The notes below the pieces were generated by a model, which was not told the origin of the DNA, made no database searches, and saw only the letters and a list, made by a program, of their open reading frames with translations. Positions 33,071 to 44,400 of a stretch of DNA of 64,000 nucleotides are shown one piece after another (the first letter of the stretch is position 1; every line of letters starts with the position of its first letter). The DNA comes from Phytophthora vignae f. sp. vignae (lineage: Eukaryota > Oomycota > Peronosporomycetes > Peronosporales > Peronosporaceae): assembly GCA_016169955.1 (NCBI GenBank), contig JABJUM010000013.1:310001-374000 (forward strand). Direction: 5' to 3'. The translations under genes and the position numbers were made by a program.

Positions 33071-33259
33071 TTATGCAGGTAAGGGTTTTACCTGTAGACG
33101 CTTCGGGGCATCCGAGCTATATGCGTTTAAGTAATCTCCTCTTCTCGCTATCATTTCAAAATCTACCATGTCCCCGACGCTGAAGCCACTCACCAGAACC
33201 CTCTGCTCAAAGGTGCCAAACAGCCGCCACAAGTGCTGACTGTGCTTGAAGACGAGCAC
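33071..33259 (-). pseudogene. Unrecognised C-terminal protein fragment
   Basis: A short minus-strand frame (VFKHSQHLWRLFGTFEQRVL, GFSVGDMVDFEMIARRGDYL) ends in a stop at 33071. Its composition is coding-like, but no family is recognised. Upstream the frame is closed by stops, so only the end of some gene, probably repeat-derived, remains. Confidence 0.25.
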
Positions 33260-33434
33260 GCTGTCGTCCTCGGGTTGCTACACCAACACGACCGGCCACC
33301 TCCGACGTGACCACAACACTACCTACCTCACGAAGTACGAGATCCGAGCAGCGCGTTCAAGAACCCTCGACTCGTTCGTTGGTACTGCTGCCGACGAACC
33401 CTCTCATGATTTCGTAGAGAGAAAAGAGTGGGTA

Positions 33435-33680
33435 ATGGATAATGCACCCCAAATATGTGCCCAAACCCCAAAAAAATCCCGAAGGGATCTTTAAGTTTTA
33501 GGCACATATTACGGAGAGATTAACCGACGTTTTAGGTATATATTTAGGACAAGCTGTATTTCAGTACATATTTAGGATAACTATAATTTAGGTACACATT
33601 TGGGATAAGTCCTATCAACCCGGTGAATTTTTAGGACATTTTGATTACAGATAAAAATTTAGGTACACATTTGGGATATC
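33435..33680. repeat. Cluster of TTTAGGTACACATTTGGGATA-like motifs
   Basis: At least four diverged copies of a ~20-bp motif (TTTAGG(C/T)A(C/T)A(C/T)ATTT(A/G)GG) occur here, plus one in reverse. A related TTTGGGCACATATTTCGGG lies near 40867. Undoing the 34742-41400 inversion puts that copy at the other end of MULE-2 in inverted orientation, so these may be MULE terminal motifs. Confidence 0.4.
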
Positions 33681-33758
33681 ATGTTGCGACCCGGTGTATA
33701 TGTTGAGATGGATGGTGTGGTACTGAACTTAGCCTACGAGCTGGATCGGTTCGTGTCG

Positions 33759-34741
33759 CTACTCCTGCGTGGGTTCCGGTTTGAAGGTCAGGTAGTCGTC
33801 CGGTACTTCAACGCGTGCCAAGCTGGCATGGTCAGGTGGCTGCTGGAGCTGATGGCGAATGTCTTCGATGAGGTCGACATAGTTTTGGGACTTCGTCTTG
33901 ATCACGTCAATAAATGCCAACAAGCTTGGGTGAGAAGTCGTAAACGACTCGTTCAACGTCCGGTTGAAACGCCCCAGAGCGTTATTGGTGCGGTTGATAT
34001 TGTCCACTGCCTCAGCAATAGTATTGGCATTCCAAGTTGAAGGACCGTACGTCCGCATCCAGGTCTTGGCAAAGTTGCGCCAAAAGGTGGACCTCTTGAC
34101 TCGATGGCCAGACTCATCGATGCGACTAGGCAATTGCGTCCACTGGGATGACGGTGAACACGTCGATCAGGCCACTTGACATGACGTTAGCAACCGTGTC
34201 AACCGGGATGCGCAAGTCAAGCATCTGGCGACAGAAGGCTTGCTTCCAGTGGAATAGGCACCCACAAGGGGCACCCCGGGGAACTGCTCACGCACAGCGT
34301 TGTTCAGACCCAGTTCAAAGTCACAGGTGACAGTCGGAGGGTCCAGTTGCATGTCACACTGCATGATCACCATGTCCAAAATGTGCCAGTACGTCTGCTG
34401 CTGGAGGAGGAAGTAGCAAATCGGGAGGTACAAGTGGAACGCCGGGTCGAATCCCATTATTATTGCAACTTGGGAAGGGCTTGGGACACGCCTTGAAGGT
34501 GCAGTCGACGAAGAATAGGTTCTTCGGGTACTTTAGCAGCCGTAGGAGGGTCGGGATGGGCGAAGCCCACCACGCGCTTGTGCTTCCCCGCTTGGGCGTA
34601 GAGGTAGTTCAATAGCAGGAAGGGGCGGGCGTCTTCAGCGCTGACGAGTTTACGTCGGTTCCAATTCGATTGCACGGAACGCGTCACCGCCTGTTAACTC
34701 CCGCCTAACGTTCTTGACAAACGAAACTGCAGACGGTTTCG
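33759..34741 (-). pseudogene. MULE-2 transposase, C-terminal half
   Basis: The minus strand reads VSFVKNVRRELTGGDAFRAI (from 34741), then after frame changes KNLFFVDCTFKACPKPFPSC, LPICYFLLQQQTYWHILDMV, CDFELGLNNAVREQFPGVPL and NRTNNALGRFNRTLNESF. These are the DDE core and following part of a MULE transposase: Asp in FVDCTFK, Asp in TCDFELG, Glu expected at E/RFNR. Several stops and indels are present. The N-terminal zinc-finger part is not upstream but at 41109-41400 on the other strand, as expected if an inversion cut the gene at 34741. Confidence 0.75.
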
Positions 34742-35090
34742 CCTCCATGTTGAAGGCGTCACCAGCCCAACTCGCATTCGGCCGCGACATGCTTGTCGAC
34801 GTCGCCCACACTACTGACTGGACTGCTCAGCATCGACGCAAGGTGGAGCAGGTGCGCGCACACAACGCGCGCGAGAACCAAGGACGTGCCAAGTGGACGT
34901 ACCGCCCTGGGGACCACGTGCTCCTGCGCCGTGACGCTGGCATCCAAGGCAAGATGCAACCGCTGTTCGACGGACCGTTCGAAGTCATCGCAGTGCAAGA
35001 ACACGGGACGCTCACCCTCGACAAAGGCCGCTACCTGGAAAAGGTGCACTTCGTCGTGTGCGTCCTTGCAAGGGCAAGCGTGGAGGAGAC
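34742..35090 (+). pseudogene. Gypsy-E integrase C-terminal part
   Basis: This reads LKASPAQLAFGRDMLVDVAH, then WTYRPGDHVLLRRDAG and PLFDGPFEVIAVQEHGTLTL, the integrase C-terminal domain of gypsy elements. After YLEKVH a 1-nt deletion shifts the frame away from RRVRPCKGKRGGDCE. A purine-rich GTGGAGGAGA precedes the LTR. The preceding integrase core lies on the minus strand ending at ~41401. Confidence 0.8.
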
Positions 35091-35356
35091 TGTGAGCAGC
35101 CGCAGTGACGTGCTGCTCAGAACGCTCGTGCTGCTCTCCGAGACCAGCAGCACAGCTGCATGTTTGACGTTTACCAGGCTTCAGGTGCGAAGCTCTGGCA
35201 CATGCTTGATGTTGATGTTGAAGTAGATTAGTTTGCTAGGGGAGCTACGAAGAGATTTAGGAGAACGGAGAGCGTAGATAAACCTTCCGGCAGCTAATTC
35301 AAACTCAGTTGTGGATTTACCCTCTAGAGCTCAAAACCTTCAACAGCCACGTGACA
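35091..35356 (+). repeat. Gypsy-E 3' LTR
   Basis: This 266-bp LTR (TGTGAGCAG...CACGTGACA) is the inverted counterpart of 45219-45484, of identical length and nearly identical sequence. Next to it lies CCCAC, matching GTGGG beside the other LTR once the inversion is undone. It lies against the interrupted end of the P2 transposase. Confidence 0.88.
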
Positions 35357-36435
35357 CCCACCTTGTACAACTTGGCCGCCTTCGAGATGTCCATCGTCGG
35401 ATCGGCTTCAAGAAGATCGAGAGCATGTTGAATCTGTCTTCGCCGGTACCGACGCTTGAACGCGGCAATTATCCCAGCGTCAAGAGGCTGTCGCTTACTG
35501 GTCGTGTTGGGTGGGAGGAACGCCACCTCAACATTCGTCAGCGAGTCCGCGTCGTAGCCTCCGTGAACAGTAGCGTTATCCAGGATCAGCAGAACCTTCC
35601 GATGTTGCAGTCGGAACTTGGTGTCGACATCCTTGAGCCACTTCGTGAAGATCGCGCGCGACATCCACGCCTTCACGCTGTTCGTGTAGTTCAGCTGCAT
35701 CGCCGTGTCTTTCTTGAAGCCTCGCGGTTTCTTAGACTTCCCGACGAATAGCGGAGGCAGACGCTCGGTACCGTCCGCATTGCATGTAAACGCGATCGTC
35801 ATACGCGTTTTGTCCTTCTTCTTGCCCGAGAGACGCTTCCGAGCCAATGTCCGGTCTGGGGGCATGGAGAAAAAGAGCCCGGTTTCATCCATATTAAAGA
35901 CGTCCCGCAGCGCGTAGTTTTTTAGCTTACGCTGTAGGTCGCTGATGGAGGCCTCGACAGCCGAACCACTCTCGCCATGGGACTTCACACTGCCAAATCC
36001 GTGGCGGATGTTAAACCGGTGAAGCCACCCATTTGACCACGTGGGTGGGTCCTCCACCTTCAAGATCCGCGCGAAGCGTGCGGCCTTCTCTCTTATCGTA
36101 TCGCGCGTAACTGAGACACTTCTATCCTCACACCAGCACACCCAGTTTGCTAGCGCAGTATCCAGCTCAGGGAAGCGCACTTCATGTCGGGTTTTGACGA
36201 TGAGCTGGGCAGTCGGCAGCTTCTTAAGGTCTTCCTTGCGCTTGAGCAGCTTGGAGATCGTCCCCTGAGATGGAAGCTGAGGGAGCGAGAAGATGTCACG
36301 AGCCCATTCAGCAAGCTGGGTTTGCGTCAGGTGAGGGTACCGGGCTTGGTGCTCGCAAATCTGGAGGCGCTGAGCGTTGGAGAACGATACCCGAGATGAT
36401 TTAGGTTTGGACTTGGACTTCGGGTGTGAGGGCAT
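35357..36435 (-). pseudogene. Pogo P2 transposase, N-terminal 360 residues
   Basis: The start is the ATG at 36435 (MPSHPKSKSKPKSSRVSFSN). It encodes a pogo/Tigger transposase that cuts out and reinserts the element at TA sites. It has a CENP-B-type first helix-turn-helix (~residues 20-75), a second one (DTIREKAARFARI ... TWSNGWLHRFNIRHGF) and a DDE_1 domain with VFNMDETGLFF, LLILDNATVHGG and PPNTTSKRQPLDAGI. All three acidic positions are present (DDD type). The reading frame is undamaged to LYKVG, where Gypsy-E interrupts it. Translation continues for 12 codons into the LTR (stop at 35317). The C-terminal part is at 45485-46051. Confidence 0.88.
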
Positions 36436-36690
36436 TGCGTGGCGAGCTGTTACTTTGAAACTGAGCAATTGGCGTATGACGTTGCTAGTGGCGGCCGCAA
36501 AAGCGTGGCTGGTCAGAGTGAATGGTTGGTCTGCTCGACCTGCATGCACCGTTGACAGTACGAATGGTGAGTGTGAAAGGTTGCTAGAGTGTACCATATA
36601 GATGGTACAACTTGCGTACCACGTGTACGGTACACCCCATGACAGGAATACCCTCAACTAGGAATAAAAAGTGGGTTCCCGACGCCATGA

Positions 36691-36709
36691 CTAGCGAGGG
36701 GATCGTCTG
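36691..36709 (+). repeat. P2 terminal repeat (5' end)
   Basis: CTAGCGAGGGGATCGTCTG is followed by TA (36710-36711), the pogo target dinucleotide. It recurs at 46214-46232, also followed by TA. The two are now in direct orientation; undoing the inversion makes them inverted, as terminal repeats must be. Confidence 0.85.
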
Positions 36710-36981
36710 TACTCTTTTTTCTTATCCCAAACAGCTCGTACTCGACGAGTTTCACCCAATGAATGCCTTAAGTTCGATGTATTTTGGCCAATCGGAAGCC
36801 CCTCTAAACTAGGGCATTTTTCCAACCATTCCAACCATATTTGGTTGGAATTTTGTCAGAATATTTTTAATGTCATACAAATGTCTATATAAAAGCATAT
36901 CCCAAAAATATCCTTCAGTTTCCAACCCGAGTGGTTGGTACATGGTTCTTTGTTCAGACTGGAAAGAGCAGGCAGGCTAGC

Positions 36982-39095
36982 ATGTCGATCGCATCGCTTG
37001 CTCCTGCCAACAGCAAGAAGGCCAGGACGACGGCGATCAACTCCTTCACGACGTTCCTGGCCGCGGAGAGCGTGACACTCGAAGCCACCCACAGGCTTAT
37101 CGACGAGGATAAGACAGGTAAGGTATTGCGTATTATACTAGACAAGTATGCATATTCGTTAGCCACTTCAGCCGATAAGGTAAGGGCGACCAATACGTGT
37201 CTAGCATACTATGGCAACGTGAAGAATTGGCTAGTAGATAAGTACCCGCTACAAGGAGCTTTGGTTAAATCTCAGCTCCAAAAAATTCTATCTGGGCTGG
37301 GTAAGTATTGTAGTAACCGAGAGGAGGTCGGCGACGAGAAGAAAACACCCCCGTGCTCCAAACAAGACTTAGAAGCTATGGTGTCTCTACTGTACTCAAC
37401 GGCTGGGACTGAGAGTGAATACCTCGACGCGGCACTAGTCGTGATGATGTGGTACCTTTACGGCCGAAGCTCGGACGCGGAAACAGTCGAGAAGAGCCAG
37501 CTATCCATCTTGCCTGGTAAGTAATTAATTATCATGTTCTTAGCAGAATTATTTTAACACTGAGTGCATTTATGCTAGGTGGGGTCTTATTTCTTCGATT
37601 TAAGCGGGTTAAAACGGCTTTACTACAAGGCATCTCCTTATTCAAGGACCCAACGAATTTCTTGACATGTCCTCTGCAAGCTTTGGCTGTGGCACTGGTT
37701 ATGCAGAAGGCACCAAGCCAGCACATGTTCCCTCAGTTCATCGCCAAGAAGCACAGATCAGATGATATTGATGATGTACAGGAGCTTACACTGATCGAAC
37801 TACTGGAGGTTGATGATGACCAGCCTTCTATAGAGGAATCTGAAGCACCTTCGGCAAAGCGGGCAGTTCCTGGTGCACAAGCATACGTCAACAGGTTGCT
37901 GGTTCGAGTTAAGAAGCTCGCTGATTTGCGAAGCATTCGCATGACGCCGGAGCTTACCTCCCATTCCTTTCGACGTGGTGGGGCCATGCATGCCAATGAC
38001 GGTACCTTGGCCGAGAACTGGATTATTGAGCGTGGCGGCTGGCAGTTGGACCGCGTCAATAAGGCCTTCGGGTACATGCTTGGTACAACCCAAGCCGACC
38101 AAAAGGTGTCCCGTGTCCTGAGTGGCTGGAAGCCCAAGGATGGCGCACGGCTACCAACGCTAGCCGCTCTGGACACGCCAGTCTTGGTCCGCGCTCGCAA
38201 GTTGCAGCAGCTTCTCTTTTCCAGCACGATGGCGTTCGCTGACGCTGCCTTGAACCTCGACGATGACGTCGCTGATGTCCTTACGGCTACCCTGTTCATG
38301 CATTACCCAGACATGTTAGTGCTCTCCCCAAGCAGCCCGCTCATCACGAAGATACGTGAGCTCCTAGCACAACGAGCCATCGGTGAGTCCGAACTGCTGG
38401 CGTGGAGCGTGACAATTAGCCAGGCATTCGCGACGCCTCCTGAGTCGAAGGCGTCTGCTACTGGTGGTGAGGAGCCGTCACCTGCGTTGGTTGATCTCAT
38501 CAAGCACCAGTCCGAGCAGATCGATGTTTTAATCCTACAGAACAAACGACTCGACGAGCGCATATTAGCTGTAGAAGCACACCTCAAGACATTTACCGGC
38601 ACAACCGCAACTCAACCAGCAAACGCCGACGCCGCACTTCCTGCTTCCGAGCAGCCACCGCCAGTAGGGACCAAGACGACACGCCCGAAGAAGAAGGGGG
38701 CCCAGTCGTTGTCGGCGATCTGGTTCGAGTGGTTTACAGCGGAGCCTCGCGTGTATGCGTCGCGTTCTGTAAAGAAGACAGCGTTGTACGAGTACAGGCA
38801 CATCGCAGGGTATCTCATGCTCTTCTTACCTGAAGGGTTTGCGCTGGACATTTCGTCACCTGCATACAAAAGCGAGGTGCTCGAGCTTGGCGATGAAGCA
38901 CAACAGAACGCACTCACCTTCTTGAAGTCGCACGGCTCCTCCGCAGTCGCAGCAGGTACAGCGTTGAAGGACTTCGTCAACTTCAGAAACTTGGAAAACT
39001 TGACGAGCTCATCACACAGTTTCATGAGCTTGTCGACCGTGGCTCCGTTGTCGATCCCACACCACCTTCAGCATTGCCGTCCTTCATTCGCCTGA
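36982..39095 (+). CDS. Crypton-1 tyrosine recombinase (two exons)
   Basis: Cryptons are DNA transposons that use a tyrosine recombinase. From the ATG at 36982, exon 1 runs to 37516. A 62-bp intron (37517-37578, GTAAGT...TGCTAG) is spliced in frame, and exon 2 runs from 37579 to 39095, giving 683 residues. The catalytic set is visible: first Arg in MWYLYGRSSDAET, HxxR in LTSHSFRRGGAMH, IIERGGWQLD and the nucleophile Tyr in NKAFGYMLGTTQ. The C-terminus has a GCR1_C-like DNA-binding domain (SAIWFEWFTAEP ... LMLFLPEGF), known from other Cryptons, preceded by a short coiled coil (KHQSEQIDVLILQNKRLDER). No lesion is seen, so it may be active. It lies wholly inside the inverted segment. Confidence 0.85.
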
Positions 39096-39389
39096 AGCCT
39101 AAGCAAGATTAACCATAGCACAGAATGACACTCCAGAAAAACAAAGTTAAAGCGGCCTCGCTGCACTGATCAAGAAGTAAACACCATCAAATAGAGAGGA
39201 GACAACAACATAATATGGATGAACCTCTTTGTGTATTTACTTGCACTTGACTGACACCGACACTATAATACAAACAACACTGCACAAACCATAATGTCAG
39301 AAGTGAATATTGCCCCAACCAAAAGCGCAACATCAATTACCTTGTCTTGTTGACTCGAAGACCGAACTGCCTCGTCATGCTGCCGCTGG

Positions 39390-39980
39390 TCACGGTGACC
39401 GTCCCCCCGCAACGCCATGCTGCAGTGCGCGTCGCCGCTGCTGCCGACCTGCTCCTGGGCTGCTGGCCTCGGCAGTCATCACCCTGCCTGAGACCACCCC
39501 GCAGTCCACATCGGCGCTGCTGCTGGCCGCGGGGGCCGCCACCCCCTCCGAGGCCAAGCAGCAGTACGAGAAGTCCGCGTCGCCGCCATGCTACTGGTGC
39601 TGCCACTGCTGCTGGCCCCGGAGGCCGCCACCCCGCCCGAGACCAAGCAGCAGTACGAGAGGTCCGCGTCGCCGCCATGCTACTGGTGCTGCCACTGCTG
39701 CTGGCCCCGGAGGCCGCCACCCCGCCCGAGGCCATGCACGAGTCCGCGCCGCCGCCCTCGTCCGCGTCGCCGCCCTGCTCCTAATGATGATGGCCTCGGC
39801 GGCCGTCACCCCGCACGACGCCGAGCACTCGTCCACACCGACGCCCTCCTCTTCGCGGTGCTGGCCCCGGCGGTCGTCGCTCCGCTTCAGGCCGAGCCCT
39901 CGTCCACGTCGCTGTCGTCCCACGCCGCTGCCGTCCGACGCCGCTGTCCGCTGGTGTGTGGCCGCTGTGTGCTTCGATAA
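39390..39980. repeat. GC-rich minisatellite (89-bp unit)
   Basis: An 89-bp unit starting ATGCTACTGGTGCTGCCACT recurs at 39588 and 39677, with diverged copies on either side (TGCTGCTGGCC, GAGGCCGCCACCCC, AAGCAGCAGTACGAG). Because 89 is not a multiple of three, every frame stays open for long distances on both strands. The overlapping ORFs here are therefore not evidence of genes. Confidence 0.8.
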
Positions 39981-40023
39981 TAATGAATCGGAGGTGTCAG
40001 TAAATCGAAATACATGTCATTAA

Positions 40024-41080
40024 AGTAGGTTGTCCGAGTACCGGTACAGGTTGGACTCCTCGGTCGGACAGTTGGAATTTTGACGGTATGGTGGGTTCAA
40101 CTCAAAATTGGAGTGGCCGGTTGGTTCAATCAACCACCCCCGGTACTATCCTAAGCTATTTTAGGCGCTGGAACCGTACTTATACGAAATGATAAGGTAC
40201 ATCACCGTTTCATTGGTATTTTGTATTGGGAGGCGATTGCAAGAACCGCCCCAGTAGTCCAAATTTGGCCGAAATTCACAATACCATACCCCACAGAAAA
40301 ATGGCTAAAACAGTTACAGTAATCCGGACGCTTGATTTTTATGTGGTATTGTGAATTTCAGCCAAATTTGGACTTCTGGGCAGAGCTCGGAAAAATAATT
40401 ATTTTTATATTGAGGGGTCAACTCGCATCAATAAATTATTGGGCAATAAACTATTGATCACCAAGTAAACCACTATATCAGCCACCTTCCCTGTTATACG
40501 ACCACTACACGTTGTCTCTTGTTAGTCTCGAGTGCGCACGCTACAAATTCAGCGTGCCAAAGCTTTTGTTGAGCTCCAGCACCACCAGCGCCTCGAGAGT
40601 CGCAGGGTGCAAGATTTGCCGGCGGTCGGTAAGGCCTAATCCCGTCCTCGCAATTAAACGTGCAACGTCGCTCGGTGTCGGTGGAATCCAGCGAAGGTCG
40701 ATGCGCTTGGCAGCATATTGCTTTCACCCGTAATAGCGTTTTTGCAAAAGAGGGGCCATTGCACTCTTCATCGTCACTTGCATCACTCTTTGGAAGCTGA
40801 TAATGCAACCCGAAAGTGCACCCAAACCGCCCCAAACATCCCGAATAATGAACTTTTTTTGGTGAATTTGGGCACATATTTCGGGTGGAATACACGGTGC
40901 TTGGGCAAAGCCCGAGATAATTTTGCCCAAGACATGCAACATACCAGCAACGTAAGCGCAACAGTAAGGCAACATAATAGATGTACTATCCAACTTAAAC
41001 TTTGTGCTGCTCTCGAACCATTTAGGATGCTGTTCGTTTAACCAGTCATTGTGAGCACGAATTCCGTGCGACTCAGTGCA
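40024..41080. other. No gene recognised
   Basis: An AT-rich stretch with a 40494-40961 ORF of no recognisable family. Around 40240-40400 a GGCCGAAATTCACAATACCA sequence and its near complement TGGTATTGTGAATTTCAGCC form an inverted repeat about 85 bp apart, possibly a small MITE. A TTTGGGCACATATTTCGGG motif near 40867 resembles the cluster at 33435-33680. Confidence 0.4.
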
Positions 41081-41108
41081 GTCTTGCGCTCAGTTGGGAA
41101 ATTTCTGG

Positions 41109-41400
41109 ATGGAACACAAGAACCACACCTACAGTATTAAGAGCCGCTACAACGGCACGGTCTACTACATCTGTAGCCGTGTCCGCTCGACGGCTGTCCG
41201 GCTCGTCTGACTGTTAAGTCAACCGGTGTAGTCCTGGAGGTTAACAGCCACACCTGCACGTGAAACCGTAATCGACGCTTCGGCCGAGACGAAGGAGATC
41301 ATCGAAAAAGTTACCGCAAGCGACATGGCTATGGCTCCGACGCGCGTTTGGTCCACCGCGATGGCGACTCTTCACCGGAAGTACGGCAAGTCGGCGTCCC
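41109..41400 (+). pseudogene. MULE-2 transposase, N-terminal zinc-finger part
   Basis: Starting near the ATG at 41109 it reads HTYSIKSRYNGTVYYICSRV, then after a frame change CPARLTVKSTGVVLEVNSHT. This is the C2HC/FLYWCH-like finger at the start of many MULE transposases. KEIIEKVTASDMAMAPTRVW and ATLHRKYG follow. It stops at the inversion junction, and the catalytic half is at 33759-34741 on the minus strand. Confidence 0.65.
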
Positions 41401-44400
41401 TTCGCGTGATGTGGTTGGAGGCCCTCATGGCGAACATAGTGTTGTTCAGGAAGTTGTCCCAGTCTTCTTGCGTCTGGATGTCCTTCGTCCGCATCTTCTC
41501 ACCGATAACGCGATGCACCCGTTCGATGACCGCGTTGGCTTGTGCGTTCCTCGTTGTCGTGGGCACGCTCTCCACTCCGTAGCTGTCGAGCAGCTCCGCG
41601 AACTCCCGTTTGAACTCGCTACCGCCGTCGTGAATGCAGCGCGCGGGGCGAGGGTAGCGTGCGAACCAGTATCGATCCATCAGATACGCCGCCTCCGTAC
41701 TTGTTGCATCGAGAGTAGGGAGGATCTCAATGAGGCGGGTCGCCGTGTCGATGATTGTCAGCGCGCTGAAGCGCTTCTTGCCGTACGGGCCGATCGAGTC
41801 GACCGCAATCTCGAACCATGGCCGGACTTCGACCGACTTGGGCGGCAACTTGCCGAATCGAGTCGTGGGGTGCTTGGCCTTCAAGCACACAATACAATCG
41901 TCCACAAATTTGTGCACGTCAGCCTCCATGCCGCGCCAGTAGAACACTTGGGCAATCGTGTGCAGCATTGTGGCTGCGCCCGGGTGTAGCAGTAGGTCGT
42001 GGTAGCTCTGCACAAGGCGCTGTTGTAGTCGCTTGGGCATCAATACCTTCTTCGACTCGGGGTGCACCAGCAACATCGTGCCTGCAATCTCTTGTTCTTC
42101 ACTGTCTCCAAGGCTTGTATCACACCGTTGTTCATCTGCGATCACACGCAGGTCCATAGCAAAGCCGTCGTCCATTGCCGTCTCTGCTACGGCTGCCATC
42201 GTCGGCGCGGTAGTCTCCTCCACTTCCGATGTTGCTGCCATCAGCAGCGCAGCCTTCTCCTCCAGTTCGGCACTAGCTTCATCAGAAATGGGCAGTCGCG
42301 ACAGCGCGTCAGCGACGACGTTACTGCTCCCCGGGATGTAGTGGAAGGTCGGGCCGAACTCTTCAATTTCCAGACGCCACCGCATCATGTGAACGTCATG
42401 GAACGTCGAGTAGGTCAAGTTGAGGTGGTCGGTGTGCAAGTGAAGCTCCTGCCCCAACAGCATGCTGCGAAATTCGCGGAGCACCAACAGGATGCTCAAA
42501 AGTTCCAATCGTTTGGCCGGATACGCAGTCTGTGCTTGGTTGCACTTCTTGGACCAAAAGGCAAGAGGCTGGTCGTCCTGCGTGATCACTGCACCGAGTT
42601 GCAGCTTAGACGCGTCGGTGTAAACGTGGAACGGGCGGCCGTTTGCCGGAAACGCGAGCAGCACGCGTTGCGCCAGTGCGTCCTTCACGGCGTCGAACGC
42701 GGCTTGTTCAGTAGCAGACCATTGGAATGACTGGGATGGCGAGGTGAGCCGGGTCAGTGGCGCCAGCAACGAAGCTCGTCGCGGCAGCATGTCGCTGTAG
42801 AAGTTGACCATGCCCACGAATCGACGGACTTCGCGGCGGTTGCGTGGCGGAGCGATAGCCAAGATCGCCGTCACCTTGTTCGGAAGTGCAGAAATGCCGT
42901 CCTCACTGAGCTGATAGCTCAGGTACTCGACCACGGAAGCGCAGATCTTGGACTTCTTGCGGTGCAACGTCAAGACAAAGTCGCGCAGGCGACGAAACAC
43001 CTCTTCCAGGTGCTGCATGTGCTCCTCGAAACTGTTCGAGGTCACCAAGATATCGTCGAGGTAGACTCGCACATAGTCCAGGTCGCCAAGCTCTTCGTCC
43101 ATGCGAGCTTGGAATTCATCTGGGGCGGTACACACACCCATCGGCAAGCGCAAGAAGACGAACTTACCCAGCGGGGTCGTGATCGCGGTGACAGGTTGGC
43201 TTTCGGGGGCCAGTACGCGAGTGTAGTAACTCAATGGAACGTCAAACACCGACTTGTACTTCGTCTTATCGATGGAGCGCACCATTTCCTTGGCGTCGCG
43301 GGTCGGGTAGAAGTTGCGCTCCATCCACTCGTTCAACTTCCGAAAGTCGCACACCAGTCTCACGCTGCCGTCCTTCTTGGACACCACAAACGCAGGCGAG
43401 GCCCACATTGATGACGAGTCTCTCTTCAGTACTCCGATGTCCACCAGGTGCTGGATCTCGCGGCGAGTTGCGTCGTAGTACGCACGCGGAATTGGGAATG
43501 GTCGAGCGGCCACCGGTTTTGCGTTAGGCTTCAGCGGCAACACGTATGGCTCCTTCTTCATCGTTCCCAGGGCCCCAGTGAAGAGGCCCTTAAACTTCTC
43601 CACCAACTCCATCGCCCTGGCCTTTTGAGCCTCCGTCAAGTTGCACCCTTCGAACATTGTGTCGAGCGGTACCTCCTCCGGCTGGGTCAGATCAATCTCC
43701 GCTCGGCACTCGGTGTCTGTCTTCAACACCGCTGCAAACGGTCTCCCACTCCGAGGGGACATGTCCATCCGTAGCTCAATGCCATCCCATTCAATGATGC
43801 CTCGGTCGAAGTCGAGCACCATGCGTTGCTGTAGGAGGAAGTCTCGCCCAAGCATGATGGGGTACAGAAGCTGTTCCGCTACACGGAACTCGTGCGAGCA
43901 GGTCCGCGTCTACGAGAAATCGATTAGCTTGAACGTGGCGGCAGCGCAGTGGGTCGTCTCCCCAAGCGAGCCGTCCGCGTTGCGAAAGTGTGCAGTCTCG
44001 CGCTGCAATTGAATGTGCTGGTGGACCAGCTTCGTAGTCTTCCGGACCATCGCCGACCTCGTGCATCCAGTGTCTAGCAGGGCCGGGATACGATGGTTGC
44101 CCAACAGGATCTCGATCTCCATTCGAGGGTCTTGGTCGCGGCGCGACGTGATAGGGTCAGGCACGCCGTGCATGACGGCCATCTCGTCCTCGTCACCAGC
44201 ACTGTAAAAACGCATTGCAGCAAACTCCTCGTCCTGCCGCTTCTTCATCGCGCTCACCATCGCGGCCATCTCGGCCATCTGCTCCTGCATTGCGGCCATG
44301 GCATTCACGCCACCAGTGCGTCGCCCCGAGTGTGTGTTGTAGTTGCCACTTCGTGGGCGGAACGCTGGCGATGCCGGGTTCCTGAAGCAGTGGTCATCAT

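Larger units (their letters stand above)
34742..41400. other. Inverted segment (~6.66 kb)
   Basis: Three independent elements are each split at or around this segment: MULE-2 (34741 / ~41400), Gypsy-E (34742 / ~41401) and, with Gypsy-E inside it, pogo P2 (36709-35357 and 45485-46232). Reversing the segment restores all three in order and orientation. The Gypsy-E target duplication (CCCAC at 35357-35361, GTGGG at 45485-45489) and inverted P2 terminal repeats are restored too. TTCGC occurs at both junctions (34738-34742 and 41401-41405). Confidence 0.88.

Noticed and set aside
39310..40023. Long overlapping ORFs on both strands
   Set aside because: They arise from an 89-bp GC-rich tandem repeat that keeps every frame open.
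33435..40890. Simple terminal repeats of MULE-2
   Set aside because: Related motifs occur near both ends, but copies in both orientations are mixed and too diverged to define element ends.
40494..40961. 155-codon minus-strand ORF
   Set aside because: No motif, low-complexity C-terminus, and it lies in repeat-rich sequence.
43910..43912. In-frame TAG in Gypsy-E as a gag-pol readthrough stop
   Set aside because: It falls within the protease after its catalytic DTG, not between gag and protease, so a mutation is more likely.
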